Assembly (NCBI GenBank): GCA_023417785.1
Contig: JAEZEH010000143.1
Coordinates: 1-19,454, forward strand
Reading direction: 5' to 3'
Origin: Bacteroidota bacterium
GTDB lineage: Bacteria; Bacteroidota; Bacteroidia; Cytophagales; Cyclobacteriaceae
DNA length: 19,454 nucleotides
The notes beneath the pieces are model-generated. The model was not told the origin of the DNA and searched no databases. It was given only the letters and a program-made list of their open reading frames with translations. Numbering within the stretch: position 1 is the first letter of the stretch; the number at the start of each line of letters is the position of its first letter. The translations under genes and the position numbers were made by a program. Shown piece after piece: positions 6,784 to 14,902 of the stretch.

Positions 6784-7647
6784 ATGGAAAAGCAAATTGG
6801 ATTGATTGGTACAGGATCAATGGGTACAGCGCTCGGTAAAATTCTGATACGGGCCGGGTATACGTTGACAGTTTGGAATCGCACCAAACTCAAAACCTCG
6901 CACCTTGAGGCGGCGGGAGCGACTGTCGCAAAGAACGTTGCAGAACTTGTCAGGGAATGCAGCACCGTTATAATCTGCGTGGCAGACTATGATGTTTCCA
7001 ACAGCATCATGGAACCGGTTCTCAACATGAGCCATCTTAAACATAAAACGGTTATTCAATTGAGCACAGGTACGCCGAAGGATGCTGCTGAACAGGCTTC
7101 GAAATACGCATCCGCAGGCTCACGTTATCTTGACGGCGCCATTATGTCAACCCCGACCCAGATGGGTTCGCATGAGGCCGTCATCCTGATTGCCGGCGAT
7201 GAAGGTGTTTACGAACAGCAAATGGAGATGTTGAATATCCTGGCACCGAACACATTTTATAAAGGCACGAAAGGATCACTGGCCGCCGCCTGGGATCTTG
7301 CGCTTCTTTCTTATTTCTTCAGTGCGCTCATCGGTGCCACTCATGCTGCCAGGATCGCCGCAGCCGAAGGAATAGACCTGGCTGATCTTGCCAACACCAT
7401 TCAGGAATGGTCCCCGGTCGTCGGATCAATAGTCAAAGAATCCATTGATGTGATCGGGACGGGAACGTTCGGTGAAAGTGAAAGTTCCGTGAGGACCTGC
7501 TACATAAGTACCGAATTGATTCTCCGCCACGCAACACAGTCCGGTATAAGTACAACTTTTCCGGGATTCGCTCTTGACGTATTTGAAAAGGCTATGAAAA
7601 GCGGCTTTGCCAGCGAAGATGGCGTGGCAATTTTTAAGACGCTTTAA
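6784..7647 (+). CDS. NADPH-dependent imine reductase-like / beta-hydroxyacid dehydrogenase superfamily protein
   Basis: The protein has 287 residues. The N-terminal Rossmann domain shows GTGSMG (9-14) and WNRTK (31-35); an Asn-Arg-Thr-Lys after the second strand usually means NADP(H). STGTP (94-98) and DGAIMSTPTQMG (117-128) are further family motifs. The helical C-terminal domain begins GSLAAAWDLALLSYF. The position that holds the catalytic Lys of hydroxyisobutyrate dehydrogenases is not Lys; D171 sits where imine reductases and reductive aminases carry Asp. This argues for reduction of a C=N or related substrate rather than hydroxyacid oxidation. The divergent HxlR gene probably controls it. 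Substrate unknown. Confidence 0.85.
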   Translation: MEKQIGLIGTGSMGTALGKILIRAGYTLTVWNRTKLKTSHLEAAGATVAKNVAELVRECSTVIICVADYDVSNSIMEPVLNMSHLKHKTVIQLSTGTPKDAAEQASKYASAGSRYLDGAIMSTPTQMGSHEAVILIAGDEGVYEQQMEMLNILAPNTFYKGTKGSLAAAWDLALLSYFFSALIGATHAARIAAAEGIDLADLANTIQEWSPVVGSIVKESIDVIGTGTFGESESSVRTCYISTELILRHATQSGISTTFPGFALDVFEKAMKSGFASEDGVAIFKTL

Positions 7648-7698
7648 ACCTTTTCGGTGACGCTGTACAATGAGGTACTGAATAAGATATTGTTCGAT

Positions 7699-8442
7699 AT
7701 GACATCAATAGTGTCCTTGATCTTCATTGTGCTGATTGCCCTTATTAGCCACGCTGGAGCTATTGGTCAGCCCATACAACAAGTTGCAGACTCACAGCGC
7801 ACCCGAATGGAATGGGCCATAACGCCGAGACTCAACTCGGCCGGACACTTTCCATTTACGGGGTCGCTGGTAAACCAGAGCATCAATGCCGATATCAACA
7901 TTTTTGCCGAAACCAGAGCATGGGGCTTCTTCTTGTTTAAGTCACACGATCTTCAGGAAAAGAATTCCCTGATTAATTATCTCCAGCCTGGAATTTTTGG
8001 CAACGCAAGGGTAAACGATTATATCAGACTGAGGTTTTTTGTGGGATACATATTTTCTCAGATACACGCATTTCGCGATCCGGACTCAGATTATTATGCT
8101 GCCCCGGTGGTGTATTGGACAATCTCTGAGCGACTGAAACTGGAGAATTGCGTCCTTGTTTATGACATAACGAACAATGTAAAGATGGCAAACCGCTTCC
8201 TGGTGTTCTGGAGCGCCGGTAAGTTTCGCATTGATTTTTACGTGTGGCATCGCGTGGATTTTGATAGCCAGCACCATGCGACGTCCGCGAGCCTTGCCAT
8301 CAATTCACCGGCGATTTCTCTGGCCGAAAGGGTAAAAGTAATGATAACAGGATCTTACCAGGGTTACGTCTCGGAAACAAAGCCAGGCTATGCCCGGCGG
8401 GACGGGTTTCTTCTTTCGCTGGCGTTTCCCGTAGAATGGTGA
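7699..8442 (+). CDS. Probable outer-membrane beta-barrel protein of unknown function
   Basis: From the ATG at 7699 the protein has 247 residues. It begins with a hydrophobic signal-like segment (IVSLIFIVLIALISHAGAIG). The remainder alternates short aromatic beta-strand-like stretches (MEWAITPRLNSAGHFPF, IRLRFFVGYIFSQ, FLVFWSAGKFRIDFYVWHRV) and ends in a strand finishing with Trp (LLSLAFPVEW), typical of barrel proteins. The frame is open further upstream to a GTG at 7657, which would add 14 residues including a Lys; that start is possible. It follows the oxidoreductase gene on the same strand and could be co-transcribed. I do not recognise the family. Confidence 0.65.
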   Translation: MTSIVSLIFIVLIALISHAGAIGQPIQQVADSQRTRMEWAITPRLNSAGHFPFTGSLVNQSINADINIFAETRAWGFFLFKSHDLQEKNSLINYLQPGIFGNARVNDYIRLRFFVGYIFSQIHAFRDPDSDYYAAPVVYWTISERLKLENCVLVYDITNNVKMANRFLVFWSAGKFRIDFYVWHRVDFDSQHHATSASLAINSPAISLAERVKVMITGSYQGYVSETKPGYARRDGFLLSLAFPVEW

Positions 8443-8496
8443 TGGAATCCTGGATGATGTATGATTGATAACATAACAAACTAACGACACGTATAC

Positions 8497-8700
8497 ATGC
8501 TTTTCGATTTAAACACGCTGGGGAAATTGGAGCAACGGAAAAACAACGAGGCCCGCGTCGTGGCATTGTTGAATGAGGTGAGCCGCCAGATTCCCGATGA
8601 CAATCGCTCCTTGGAGTCACTGAAAACGAATATTTCAGAACAGATCTCTTCGTCAAAGATCAAGCGACTCAAAGCCCTGATGTTTTCGACTATGTGGTGA
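8497..8700 (+). CDS. Small hypothetical protein (67 aa)
   Basis: The ATG-started frame encodes a charged, mostly helical 67-residue protein (NTLGKLEQRKNNEARVVALL; EQISSSKIKRLKALMF) without signal peptide or cysteine. It is on the same strand as the barrel gene, 54 nt downstream. I recognise no family, and the minus strand is also open here, so coding is uncertain. Confidence 0.35.
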   Translation: MLFDLNTLGKLEQRKNNEARVVALLNEVSRQIPDDNRSLESLKTNISEQISSSKIKRLKALMFSTMW

Positions 8701-9024
8701 TTTTTATGACGCTAGTCAGGTGGGTCGGTTCATGCGGAATATGATCAAGTGCAGCGGTCCCATTGATAAAAATATTTCTGAGTACCTCAACGGCCGAGGC
8801 TATTCGGCGATAAATTATTTCTGGCGAAGGCGGTTTCATTTTAGTGGATATCTCCGCGTAGAAGCTTTAGTGTGAATATCTGAACTTTAGACGTCCTAAG
8901 ATTCATTCTCCTGACGGCGGGGTCTATCGATTCCAGCCACAAGTTTGTTATTTTGTGCTCGGCAACTATTGCCGGGAGCTGTATATGAAGCAGTGGTCAG
9001 TTCGAAGGTAAATCAAATGATTGC
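8701..9024. other. Intergenic region with a short perfect hairpin
   Basis: No gene is recognisable in these 324 nt. CGGCAA (8960-8965) and TTGCCG (8969-8974) form a perfect stem around a 3-nt loop, with two further pairs if a G-U is allowed. It lies about 50 nt upstream of the DinB-like gene and has no T-run, so it is more likely an operator or leader hairpin than a terminator. Confidence 0.35.
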
Positions 9025-9471
9025 ATGAAGACATTCTTTTATGAGTTGTTCGAATACAACCAGCACGCAAACGGCAGGATCATCGGTGTATTGGAGGAAA
9101 GCAAGACACAGGTTACGGCGAAAAGTTTACTTTTGTTGAGTCATATCCTGAACGTCCAGGGGATATGGAACCAAAAGATTCGGCCCGACCTGATTCCCTG
9201 CAAATCCTGGGAACTTCATCCCATTGAGTTGGCACATGGGATCAATTCGCAGAATTTTACTGACTCCGTCCGGATACTGAATACCTTTGATTTAGATCAG
9301 ACTGTTGATTACAGGCTAAGTACAGGCCAGCCCTTTAGTAACACAGTGCGCGATATCCTTTTCCAGATTATCAATCATTCTACCTATCACCGGGCTCAGA
9401 TCGCAACGGAGTTCCGCAACGCTGGTCTCGAGCCGCTGCTGACGGAGTACATTGCCTATAAATGGAAGTAA
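9025..9471 (+). CDS. DinB-like (DinB/YfiT four-helix) family protein
   Basis: The protein has 148 residues. It has the four-helix DinB pattern with the expected metal-binding histidines: H40 in LLLLSHILNVQGIW, and H118 and H122 in INHSTYHRAQIATEFRNAG. It starts FFYELFEYNQHANGRII, as usual for the family. Members include metal-dependent thiol transferases; the reaction here is unknown. It seems to be a stand-alone gene. Confidence 0.88.
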   Translation: MKTFFYELFEYNQHANGRIIGVLEESKTQVTAKSLLLLSHILNVQGIWNQKIRPDLIPCKSWELHPIELAHGINSQNFTDSVRILNTFDLDQTVDYRLSTGQPFSNTVRDILFQIINHSTYHRAQIATEFRNAGLEPLLTEYIAYKWK

Positions 9472-9819
9472 GTTCACTTCATCGATCAAACGATTCCAGC
9501 ATGAGACAACGTAGTGCCATCCCATCGGCGTCAAGGGCCCACCGGCCGCCGATGCTTGGATGGAACGTTTCCGGTAACGTGCGAATGCGCTGGGGTGACC
9601 GAATGAATCATACTCATCGCACCCAGTGATGTGTCGCGGAATATAGTCCGTCCGCTAACGCGTGACGCTGCTACCAATGCGGTGCCCTGTTGCCACGCGC
9701 GTCGTTTCGCCAGGGCTCCACAGCGTACGAAAACTATTTTTACCATCAAAAGTATGATTATTAGTAAAAAAATAATTTACCTTTATAATATACTTTACGG
9801 GTAAAGCACGAATTATGTT
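9472..9819. other. Intergenic region, GC-rich then AT-rich, possible decayed coding remnant
   Basis: The first part (about 9485-9730) is distinctly GC-rich and open in some frames but gives no recognisable protein. A minus-strand reading contains phrases such as GGRWALDADGMALRCLMLE between stops, which looks protein-like but cannot be assigned. The last 85 nt are AT-rich and probably contain the promoter of the next gene, including an imperfect dyad TATTTTTAC (9735-9743) / GTAAAAAAATA (9764-9774). Confidence 0.35.
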
Positions 9820-10809
9820 ATGAAAAAGAAATTTCACACCGTTTTACTTTTAATGATTTCCTGCCATAATTCTTTTGATACCCGTTCTGAATTGAAACCA
9901 GATACGCCGAAGGTTCAGCTTTTCGAGCCTGGTATTATATCAACGGAATTGAATGAATTGAATGCTACATTTTCACCCGATGGATCGGTAATGTTGTATA
10001 CGATCGCGAATAACTCATCCAGTCATACATTTTACACGATATTTATTTCGCAAAAACGGCACGGTGAATGGTCTCCGCCCACGATCGCGCCTTTTTCAGG
10101 GCAATTCAGTGATGCTGATCCTTTTTTTGCGCCGAATGGGAATGGACTCTATTTTATTTCCGTTAGACCCAGGTCCGGGGTTGGCGAAGCTCAGGAAGAT
10201 TTCGATATCTGGTATGTTGGATACGAGAATGATCGATGGCTTACCCCTCAAAATGTAGGCGATAGTGTTAATAGTAATAAGGACGAACTTTATCCCGCTG
10301 TATCGCTGAATGGAAATCTTTTTTTTAGCAGGGAAACGGACAACGGGTATGATATCCTGATGTCTAACCCAGCCAGCACAGGGTTTAGAGCGGCGTCTGC
10401 CCTGAAAGGAGGAGTAAATACCAATGCCGTTGAGTACGATGCTTACGTATCGCCCGATGAGCGGTATATGATTTTCACGGCCATCGGGAGGGATGATAGC
10501 AGGGGGAGTGGCGATCTGTATATAAGTTATAACTATAACGGCGAATGGTCTTTGGGCGAGAATTTAGGCGATGAAATAAACTCGGCGTTCATGGATCAAT
10601 GTCCGGCTATGTCCCCCGACGGAACGAGGTTCCTTTTTACAAGTTTCAGAGATAATAAAAGCTTCTCTTTTCAGCGGCCGATAATGACAGATGACTATTT
10701 GAAAATATTATCGTCTCCTTTCAATGGCCTTGGAAATATTTTTTGGGTTTCATCGCCCCATATTTTTGGAGCGTACTCTTCTGATTCCAACGCACCCGTA
10801 TCCTATTGA
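9820..10809 (+). CDS. PD40/WD40-like beta-propeller lipoprotein
   Basis: The protein has 329 residues. The N-terminus is MKKK followed by a hydrophobic core and Cys15 (LLLMISC), which fits a lipoprotein signal. It has TolB-like PD40 blades: NATFSPDGSVMLYT, DADPFFAPNGNGLYFIS, ELYPAVSLNGNLFFSRE, EYDAYVSPDERYMIFTA and QCPAMSPDGTRFLFTS. Phrases such as DLYISYNYNGEWSLGENLGD between blades are typical of Bacteroidota periplasmic propellers. It is probably an envelope-anchored binding or scaffold protein; the ligand is not known. Confidence 0.88.
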   Translation: MKKKFHTVLLLMISCHNSFDTRSELKPDTPKVQLFEPGIISTELNELNATFSPDGSVMLYTIANNSSSHTFYTIFISQKRHGEWSPPTIAPFSGQFSDADPFFAPNGNGLYFISVRPRSGVGEAQEDFDIWYVGYENDRWLTPQNVGDSVNSNKDELYPAVSLNGNLFFSRETDNGYDILMSNPASTGFRAASALKGGVNTNAVEYDAYVSPDERYMIFTAIGRDDSRGSGDLYISYNYNGEWSLGENLGDEINSAFMDQCPAMSPDGTRFLFTSFRDNKSFSFQRPIMTDDYLKILSSPFNGLGNIFWVSSPHIFGAYSSDSNAPVSY

Positions 10810-10949
10810 ATTATTGTTTAATAGAAAAAATATATAATTTACCGCTGAAATGAAGTTATATGGTAAAATAATGAATTTGACATCAACGAAATCTTTGTGC
10901 GATTGTTTGCGTATAAAAATAGGTCATTCATACATTCGAAATTAGGCTG

Positions 10950-11462
10950 ATGACAATAGATACTCTCAGGCTCATTGTGGAGCCCATTTCGGAAAAGGAA
11001 GCTCAGTTTGTTTTGGAATTATTGAACACCGATGGCTGGGTTAAATATATTGGCGATCGTAATATTCATTCAGAATCAGATGCTATCGCTTACATAAATA
11101 GAATAAACGAGGATCCCAACATTAAATATTGGACCGTAAAGCTGAAACCGGATAAAATTCCCATTGGGGTGGTTACGTTGATTAAGCGTGATTATTTGGA
11201 TTTAAAGGATATCGGCTTTGCATTTCTGCCGGAATTTTCGGGTAACGGTTATGCTTATGAAGCTGCGAACGCCCTTTTGCTGGACCTGTTGAACGGGGGA
11301 TCTTTGGATCACGTCGTGGCAATCACGCTGAAGGATAATCCGGCATCAATCAAACTGATTGAAAAGCTGGGTATGCAATTTGAAAGAACAATCACCCGCG
11401 GAGCAGATACGCTGTTCCTCTACCAGACCTCAAAAGAACAGATTTTGTTTCGCCACAAATAA
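10950..11462 (+). CDS. GNAT-family N-acetyltransferase (RimJ/RimL type)
   Basis: The protein has 170 residues. It opens TLRLIVEPISEKEAQFVLEL as RimJ/RimL-type acetyltransferases do, has IPIGVVTLIKR and DIGFAFLPEFSGNGYAYEA (88-106, acetyl-CoA loop with GNGYA), then AITLKDNPASIKLIEKLGM (125-142). The acceptor could be a protein N-terminus or a small molecule. It ends 84 nt before the next start on the same strand and may be co-transcribed with the hydrolase. Confidence 0.9.
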   Translation: MTIDTLRLIVEPISEKEAQFVLELLNTDGWVKYIGDRNIHSESDAIAYINRINEDPNIKYWTVKLKPDKIPIGVVTLIKRDYLDLKDIGFAFLPEFSGNGYAYEAANALLLDLLNGGSLDHVVAITLKDNPASIKLIEKLGMQFERTITRGADTLFLYQTSKEQILFRHK

Positions 11463-11546
11463 TCGGATAAGATGGATTTTTCCCTCGCCAAAATCGGAGC
11501 ACACATTTTGACAACACAAGCGGTCCTTTCACCTGAGTCGCGCCTA

Positions 11547-12275
11547 ATGCGGCTTAGGCTGCCTTTTATGTTATCGTTTTTACTGCTTGGCGGATGTGCT
11601 GTGGCGGATGCGCAGGTAGGCCGCGAATACAAGACGGATATTGACGGATTCGAGTATATAGAAATCGTCAAAGGCCGGGACGATGGAGAGTTGCCGTTGT
11701 TGATTGCATTCCACTATTCAGGTGGAAATCCGACAGAAACAATTTCCGACTATGACGACCTGCGGGTACCGCTGCGGATTATACTTCCGAAGGGGAACTA
11801 TAAAAAGCGGGGCGGTTTCTCGTACTTTCCTGTAGATTATTACCAAAAAGACAGCCTGGCACAATTCGACATGGCAAAAGTAACTATCGATAGCATAGCC
11901 AGGTTTGTAATGTCGGTTACAACGAAGTATCGGCAACAAGCGATTGTGAGTGGTATTTCGCAAGGTGGCGATATTGCTTTTCTCCTGGCTCGGTACTATC
12001 CCGAACTATTAACGGCATCGTTTCCCCTTGCGGCGGTAATTAATTCCCGCGCAATTGACGGCCTTGGAAGCAAGGATGTTAGTAGAGTACCGATATATCT
12101 TTTTCAAGGCGAGAGTGACCAGATCGTTTCCGTTGCTACTACCAGAAAAAGGATTGATGAAATGGGAGGTATGTTGGAGATTCAGCTCCGAACATATCCC
12201 GGAGTGGGGCACGACATTTCATCGCAAATGAAGATGGATTATTCAAATCTCATCGACCAGATAAACGGAAACTAG
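11547..12275 (+). CDS. Lipoprotein alpha/beta hydrolase (phospholipase/carboxylesterase-like)
   Basis: From the ATG at 11547 the protein has 242 residues and starts with a lipoprotein signal ending in LLLGGC (C17). The catalytic triad can be read: S138 in GISQGG, D191 in GESDQIV and H222 in GVGHD. LLIAFHYSGGN (51-61) supplies the oxyanion region. It would be an esterase or peptidase-like hydrolase anchored in the envelope. The frame is open back to an ATG at 11472, but that start would bury the lipoprotein signal, so 11547 is preferred. The next hydrolase gene follows after 27 nt, suggesting an operon. Confidence 0.82.
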   Translation: MRLRLPFMLSFLLLGGCAVADAQVGREYKTDIDGFEYIEIVKGRDDGELPLLIAFHYSGGNPTETISDYDDLRVPLRIILPKGNYKKRGGFSYFPVDYYQKDSLAQFDMAKVTIDSIARFVMSVTTKYRQQAIVSGISQGGDIAFLLARYYPELLTASFPLAAVINSRAIDGLGSKDVSRVPIYLFQGESDQIVSVATTRKRIDEMGGMLEIQLRTYPGVGHDISSQMKMDYSNLIDQINGN

Positions 12276-12302
12276 GGTTCCGGCGGGTTTGGTTTTTAAA
12301 GA

Positions 12303-13169
12303 ATGGCATTTATGACGAGGATATTTAAGACTATATTCCTTTCAAGCGCATTGTTTACGAGTAATTTTTGCGTGGCGCAAACCGAAAGCAAACCGTTGAC
12401 TATTGGCAAATCCGATCTTTTTCATTCCAGGGTTTTGCAGGAAGACAGGACTATCAATATCTATCTGCCTGAGGGTTATAAGGCAAACGATACGATAAAA
12501 TACCCCGTCATCTATGTGCTGGACGGCGGTATGGAAGAAGACTTTATCCATATAACGGGCATCGTCCACTTCAATGCGCAACCCTGGATTGCCAGGTTGC
12601 CACAGTCAATTGTTGTAGGGATTGGGGGCAATGTCAGAAGGAGGGATTTTACATTTGCGGTAGGTAATCTGGACTTCATTGAGAGGGAAGGTTTTGATAG
12701 ATCAGGTTTCCCTCAATCCGGTGGCTCGGATAACTACATCCGTTTCCTGGCAACTGAACTCCAGCCTTACATTGAAAGCAAGTATTCCGGGACGGGCAAG
12801 AGGACTGTTATAGGGGAATCATTGGCCGGCCTGCTGGCAACAGAAATTTTGCTGAAGCGCCCGGACTTGTTTGACGATTTTGTCATCGTCAGCCCAAGCT
12901 TATGGTGGGGGGAACAATTATTGTTGAAAAGGGCGGGCGAGCTAATAAATACCAACCTGAAAAAGAAAGTCAACGTTTACGTTGGCGCGCCAAACAAGGC
13001 AGAAGATTTGAAAATGTTTGCCGACGCAGAAGCCCTGTGGCAAGTCCTTGAAAGTAGCAAGAACGTTAGCGCTTGTTTCGACTATTTGCCTGAGGAACTA
13101 CATTCAACAGTGATTCACCAGGCCGTTTACAATGCATTGAAATCGTTGAATTCGAAACATCCGGAATGA
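12303..13169 (+). CDS. Secreted esterase, alpha/beta hydrolase of the Esterase-D/IroE-like (PF00756-type) family
   Basis: The protein has 288 residues and a Sec signal (IFKTIFLSSALFTSNFCVAQ). The order of motifs fits the family: the INIYLPEGY strand (51-59), YPVIYVLDGG (67-76), VVGIGG (104-109), the nucleophile elbow GESLAG with S173, and H267 in EELHSTV. Related proteins hydrolyse siderophore esters, feruloyl esters or S-formylglutathione; nothing here selects one. Its stop overlaps the start of the next gene by 4 nt (ATGA), implying translational coupling. Confidence 0.88.
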   Translation: MAFMTRIFKTIFLSSALFTSNFCVAQTESKPLTIGKSDLFHSRVLQEDRTINIYLPEGYKANDTIKYPVIYVLDGGMEEDFIHITGIVHFNAQPWIARLPQSIVVGIGGNVRRRDFTFAVGNLDFIEREGFDRSGFPQSGGSDNYIRFLATELQPYIESKYSGTGKRTVIGESLAGLLATEILLKRPDLFDDFVIVSPSLWWGEQLLLKRAGELINTNLKKKVNVYVGAPNKAEDLKMFADAEALWQVLESSKNVSACFDYLPEELHSTVIHQAVYNALKSLNSKHPE

Positions 13170-13759
13170 GAGCGTTAATGCCGATTTATTTGCTGTTCAT
13201 TTTGACGACTAATTGTTCACTGGCCCAGACTGGGCAACTGGATATCCGATTAGTGAATCACGACTCTCTTGAGATTCAAACGAGAGACCAATTGCTACGG
13301 CTGCTATCATCGTATGATATTCAGAAATGGTTATATACAAAGACAATAGCCATTGAAAGTGGGTTCCATGTAATTCCGCAAAGCCATCCGGCGCTTACAC
13401 TTAGCACGCGTCATCTTAAAGATGATGACCTTCTATTATCAACATTCATTCATGAGCAACTGCACTGGTTTATTAACGACCACGCCTCAAAGGCGGAGAT
13501 ACTTGTTCAGCTAAAAGATATGTACCCGCAACCTGAAATTAGCTTTCCTGACGGAAGTGGCGGAGAAACGGATACATATTTTCATCTTGTGATTTGTCAT
13601 CTTGAGTATAAGGCCTTAAAGGAGCTTCTTGGTGAATTGAGGGCGTATGAGATCGTTAAGTTTTGGCAGCAGGATCATTATCGGTGGATCTACAGGACGG
13701 TTCTTGAAGATCAGAATAGACTTGCAGGCCTGGTAAAAAAATTTGATCTGTCACCCTAA
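13166..13759 (+). CDS. Secreted HExxH putative metallohydrolase of unknown family
   Basis: The protein has 197 residues with a signal peptide ending near SLAQ. HEQLH (96-100) within STFIHEQLHWFINDH is a zincin-type metal motif in a predicted helix. H140, H145 and E147 in YFHLVICHLEYKALKELLGE are candidates for a third ligand. The region around GFHVIPQSHPALTLSTRHL (66-84) is rich in His. I do not recognise the family, and peptidase activity is an inference. It is coupled to the esterase gene, so the two are probably made together and act in the periplasm. Confidence 0.7.
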   Translation: MRALMPIYLLFILTTNCSLAQTGQLDIRLVNHDSLEIQTRDQLLRLLSSYDIQKWLYTKTIAIESGFHVIPQSHPALTLSTRHLKDDDLLLSTFIHEQLHWFINDHASKAEILVQLKDMYPQPEISFPDGSGGETDTYFHLVICHLEYKALKELLGELRAYEIVKFWQQDHYRWIYRTVLEDQNRLAGLVKKFDLSP

Positions 13760-13829
13760 CGTAGTTTGGTGTTTTAACGTTCCGCCAGGGTTTAAGAATC
13801 AGGCCTTGTTTCTAGAAAGAAATGGATAA

Positions 13830-14402
13830 ATGGAGAATATAAAAGGACTTTTAATTATTGATATGCAGAACGGTTCTTTCACATCGAAAGCTCCGCGATT
13901 TGATGCGGCAGGAGTTGTGACCCGAATAAATAATCTCGGCACAATATTCCGGGGGCGGAATTTCCCTGTGATTTTTGTCCAGCACGATGGAACCGGAACT
14001 GGCGTATTTGAGAAAGATGCATTCGACTGGCAATTGCTTGCATCTTTGAAAATTTCCCCTGATGATTTTATGGTAGGGAAATCGGCAAATGATGCATTCT
14101 ATAATTCAGAGCTTAAGGAAATATTAATTGAACGGAAGGTTACTGAATTGGTTATTGCCGGATGCGCCACCGACTTTTGTGTGGACGCTACAGTCCAGTC
14201 AGCTCTGTCCAGGGATTATAATGTTATTGTTGTTGCAGACGGACACACAACTGCCGACAGACCTCATTTGGGGGCAGAAAAGATAATTGAACATTATAAT
14301 TGGGTTTGGCAGAATATGATAGCCACAAAAGGAAGAATTGAAGTTAAGACGTTTGAGCAGATCGAAAATGAATTTCAAAAGGGAGAAAGTTTGCACTTCT
14401 AA
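13830..14402 (+). CDS. Isochorismatase-like cysteine hydrolase
   Basis: The protein has 190 residues. The catalytic triad of the family is visible: D11 in LLIIDMQNG, K84 in DFMVGKSANDAF and C117 in GCATDFCVDATVQSA, with the preceding cis-peptide region VIAGCATD. VVADGHTTADRPHLGAEKII (134-153) is also typical. Members hydrolyse isochorismate, nicotinamide or related amides; here the substrate is not determinable. An overlapping ATG seven bases upstream gives only a very short frame, so the start is 13830. Confidence 0.9.
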   Translation: MENIKGLLIIDMQNGSFTSKAPRFDAAGVVTRINNLGTIFRGRNFPVIFVQHDGTGTGVFEKDAFDWQLLASLKISPDDFMVGKSANDAFYNSELKEILIERKVTELVIAGCATDFCVDATVQSALSRDYNVIVVADGHTTADRPHLGAEKIIEHYNWVWQNMIATKGRIEVKTFEQIENEFQKGESLHF

Positions 14403-14434
14403 AGACTACGGAGGCGATATACCTGCATACGTAT

Positions 14435-14879
14435 TTGCAGAACATCCCGCACATCAATAGAATTGAATATATTGAAATATATCAGCAAGCAGTCAAAACC
14501 TCATTTAACAATGGGACCATAAGAGAATATTACGAACGAATGGTCAAATTGCAGGATACGGAGTCGGAGTTTATTGCCTCTCATTTTGAGCGGAAAATAT
14601 TTACCAAAAACCAGATCATTACCCGACACGGCGAAACCCAAAACTATCTTTCGTTTGTGAAACTGGTGTCGTCCGGTTTTACATTCCTGACGAAGAAGGG
14701 GAACTGACTTTTAACTTTAGCTTTGACAAAGAGTTTACATGTGCTTACGATTCATTCCTGACACAAACACCGTTGAATACGAACTGCGGGCATTAACGGA
14801 AACCGTGGTCTGGCAGATATGTTTTGAGGACTTACAAAAAGTGCATGCGCAAACATTGTCCGCACTTTGTATTCTTTAG
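14435..14879 (+). pseudogene. Crp/Fnr-like regulator remnant, frameshifted and lacking the HTH
   Basis: The readable parts match the cyclic-nucleotide-binding domain of Bacteroidota Crp/Fnr regulators: MVKLQDTESEFIASHFERKI, QIITRHGETQNYLSFVK, then in the next frame VVRFYIPDEEGELTFNFSFD, and in the third frame EYELRALTETVVWQI to a TAG at 14877-14879. One base is missing near 14660-14662 (AAA run) and one near 14773-14774. The sequence stops about 45 codons short of the family length, where the DNA-binding helix-turn-helix should be. No ATG precedes codon 36 (14540); a TTG at 14435 is the best start. Non-functional as it stands. Confidence 0.8.
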
Positions 14880-14902
14880 AACTTTCCTCCATAATCTAAA
14901 GG

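Noticed and set aside
8300..8656. Minus-strand open frame of 118 codons
   Set aside because: Much of it is antisense to the end of the barrel protein gene; the composition (Arg, Pro, Ser rich) is typical of a shadow frame.
9531..9749. Minus-strand open frame of 72 codons
   Set aside because: No recognisable domain or start signal; kept only as a possible decayed remnant in the intergenic entry.
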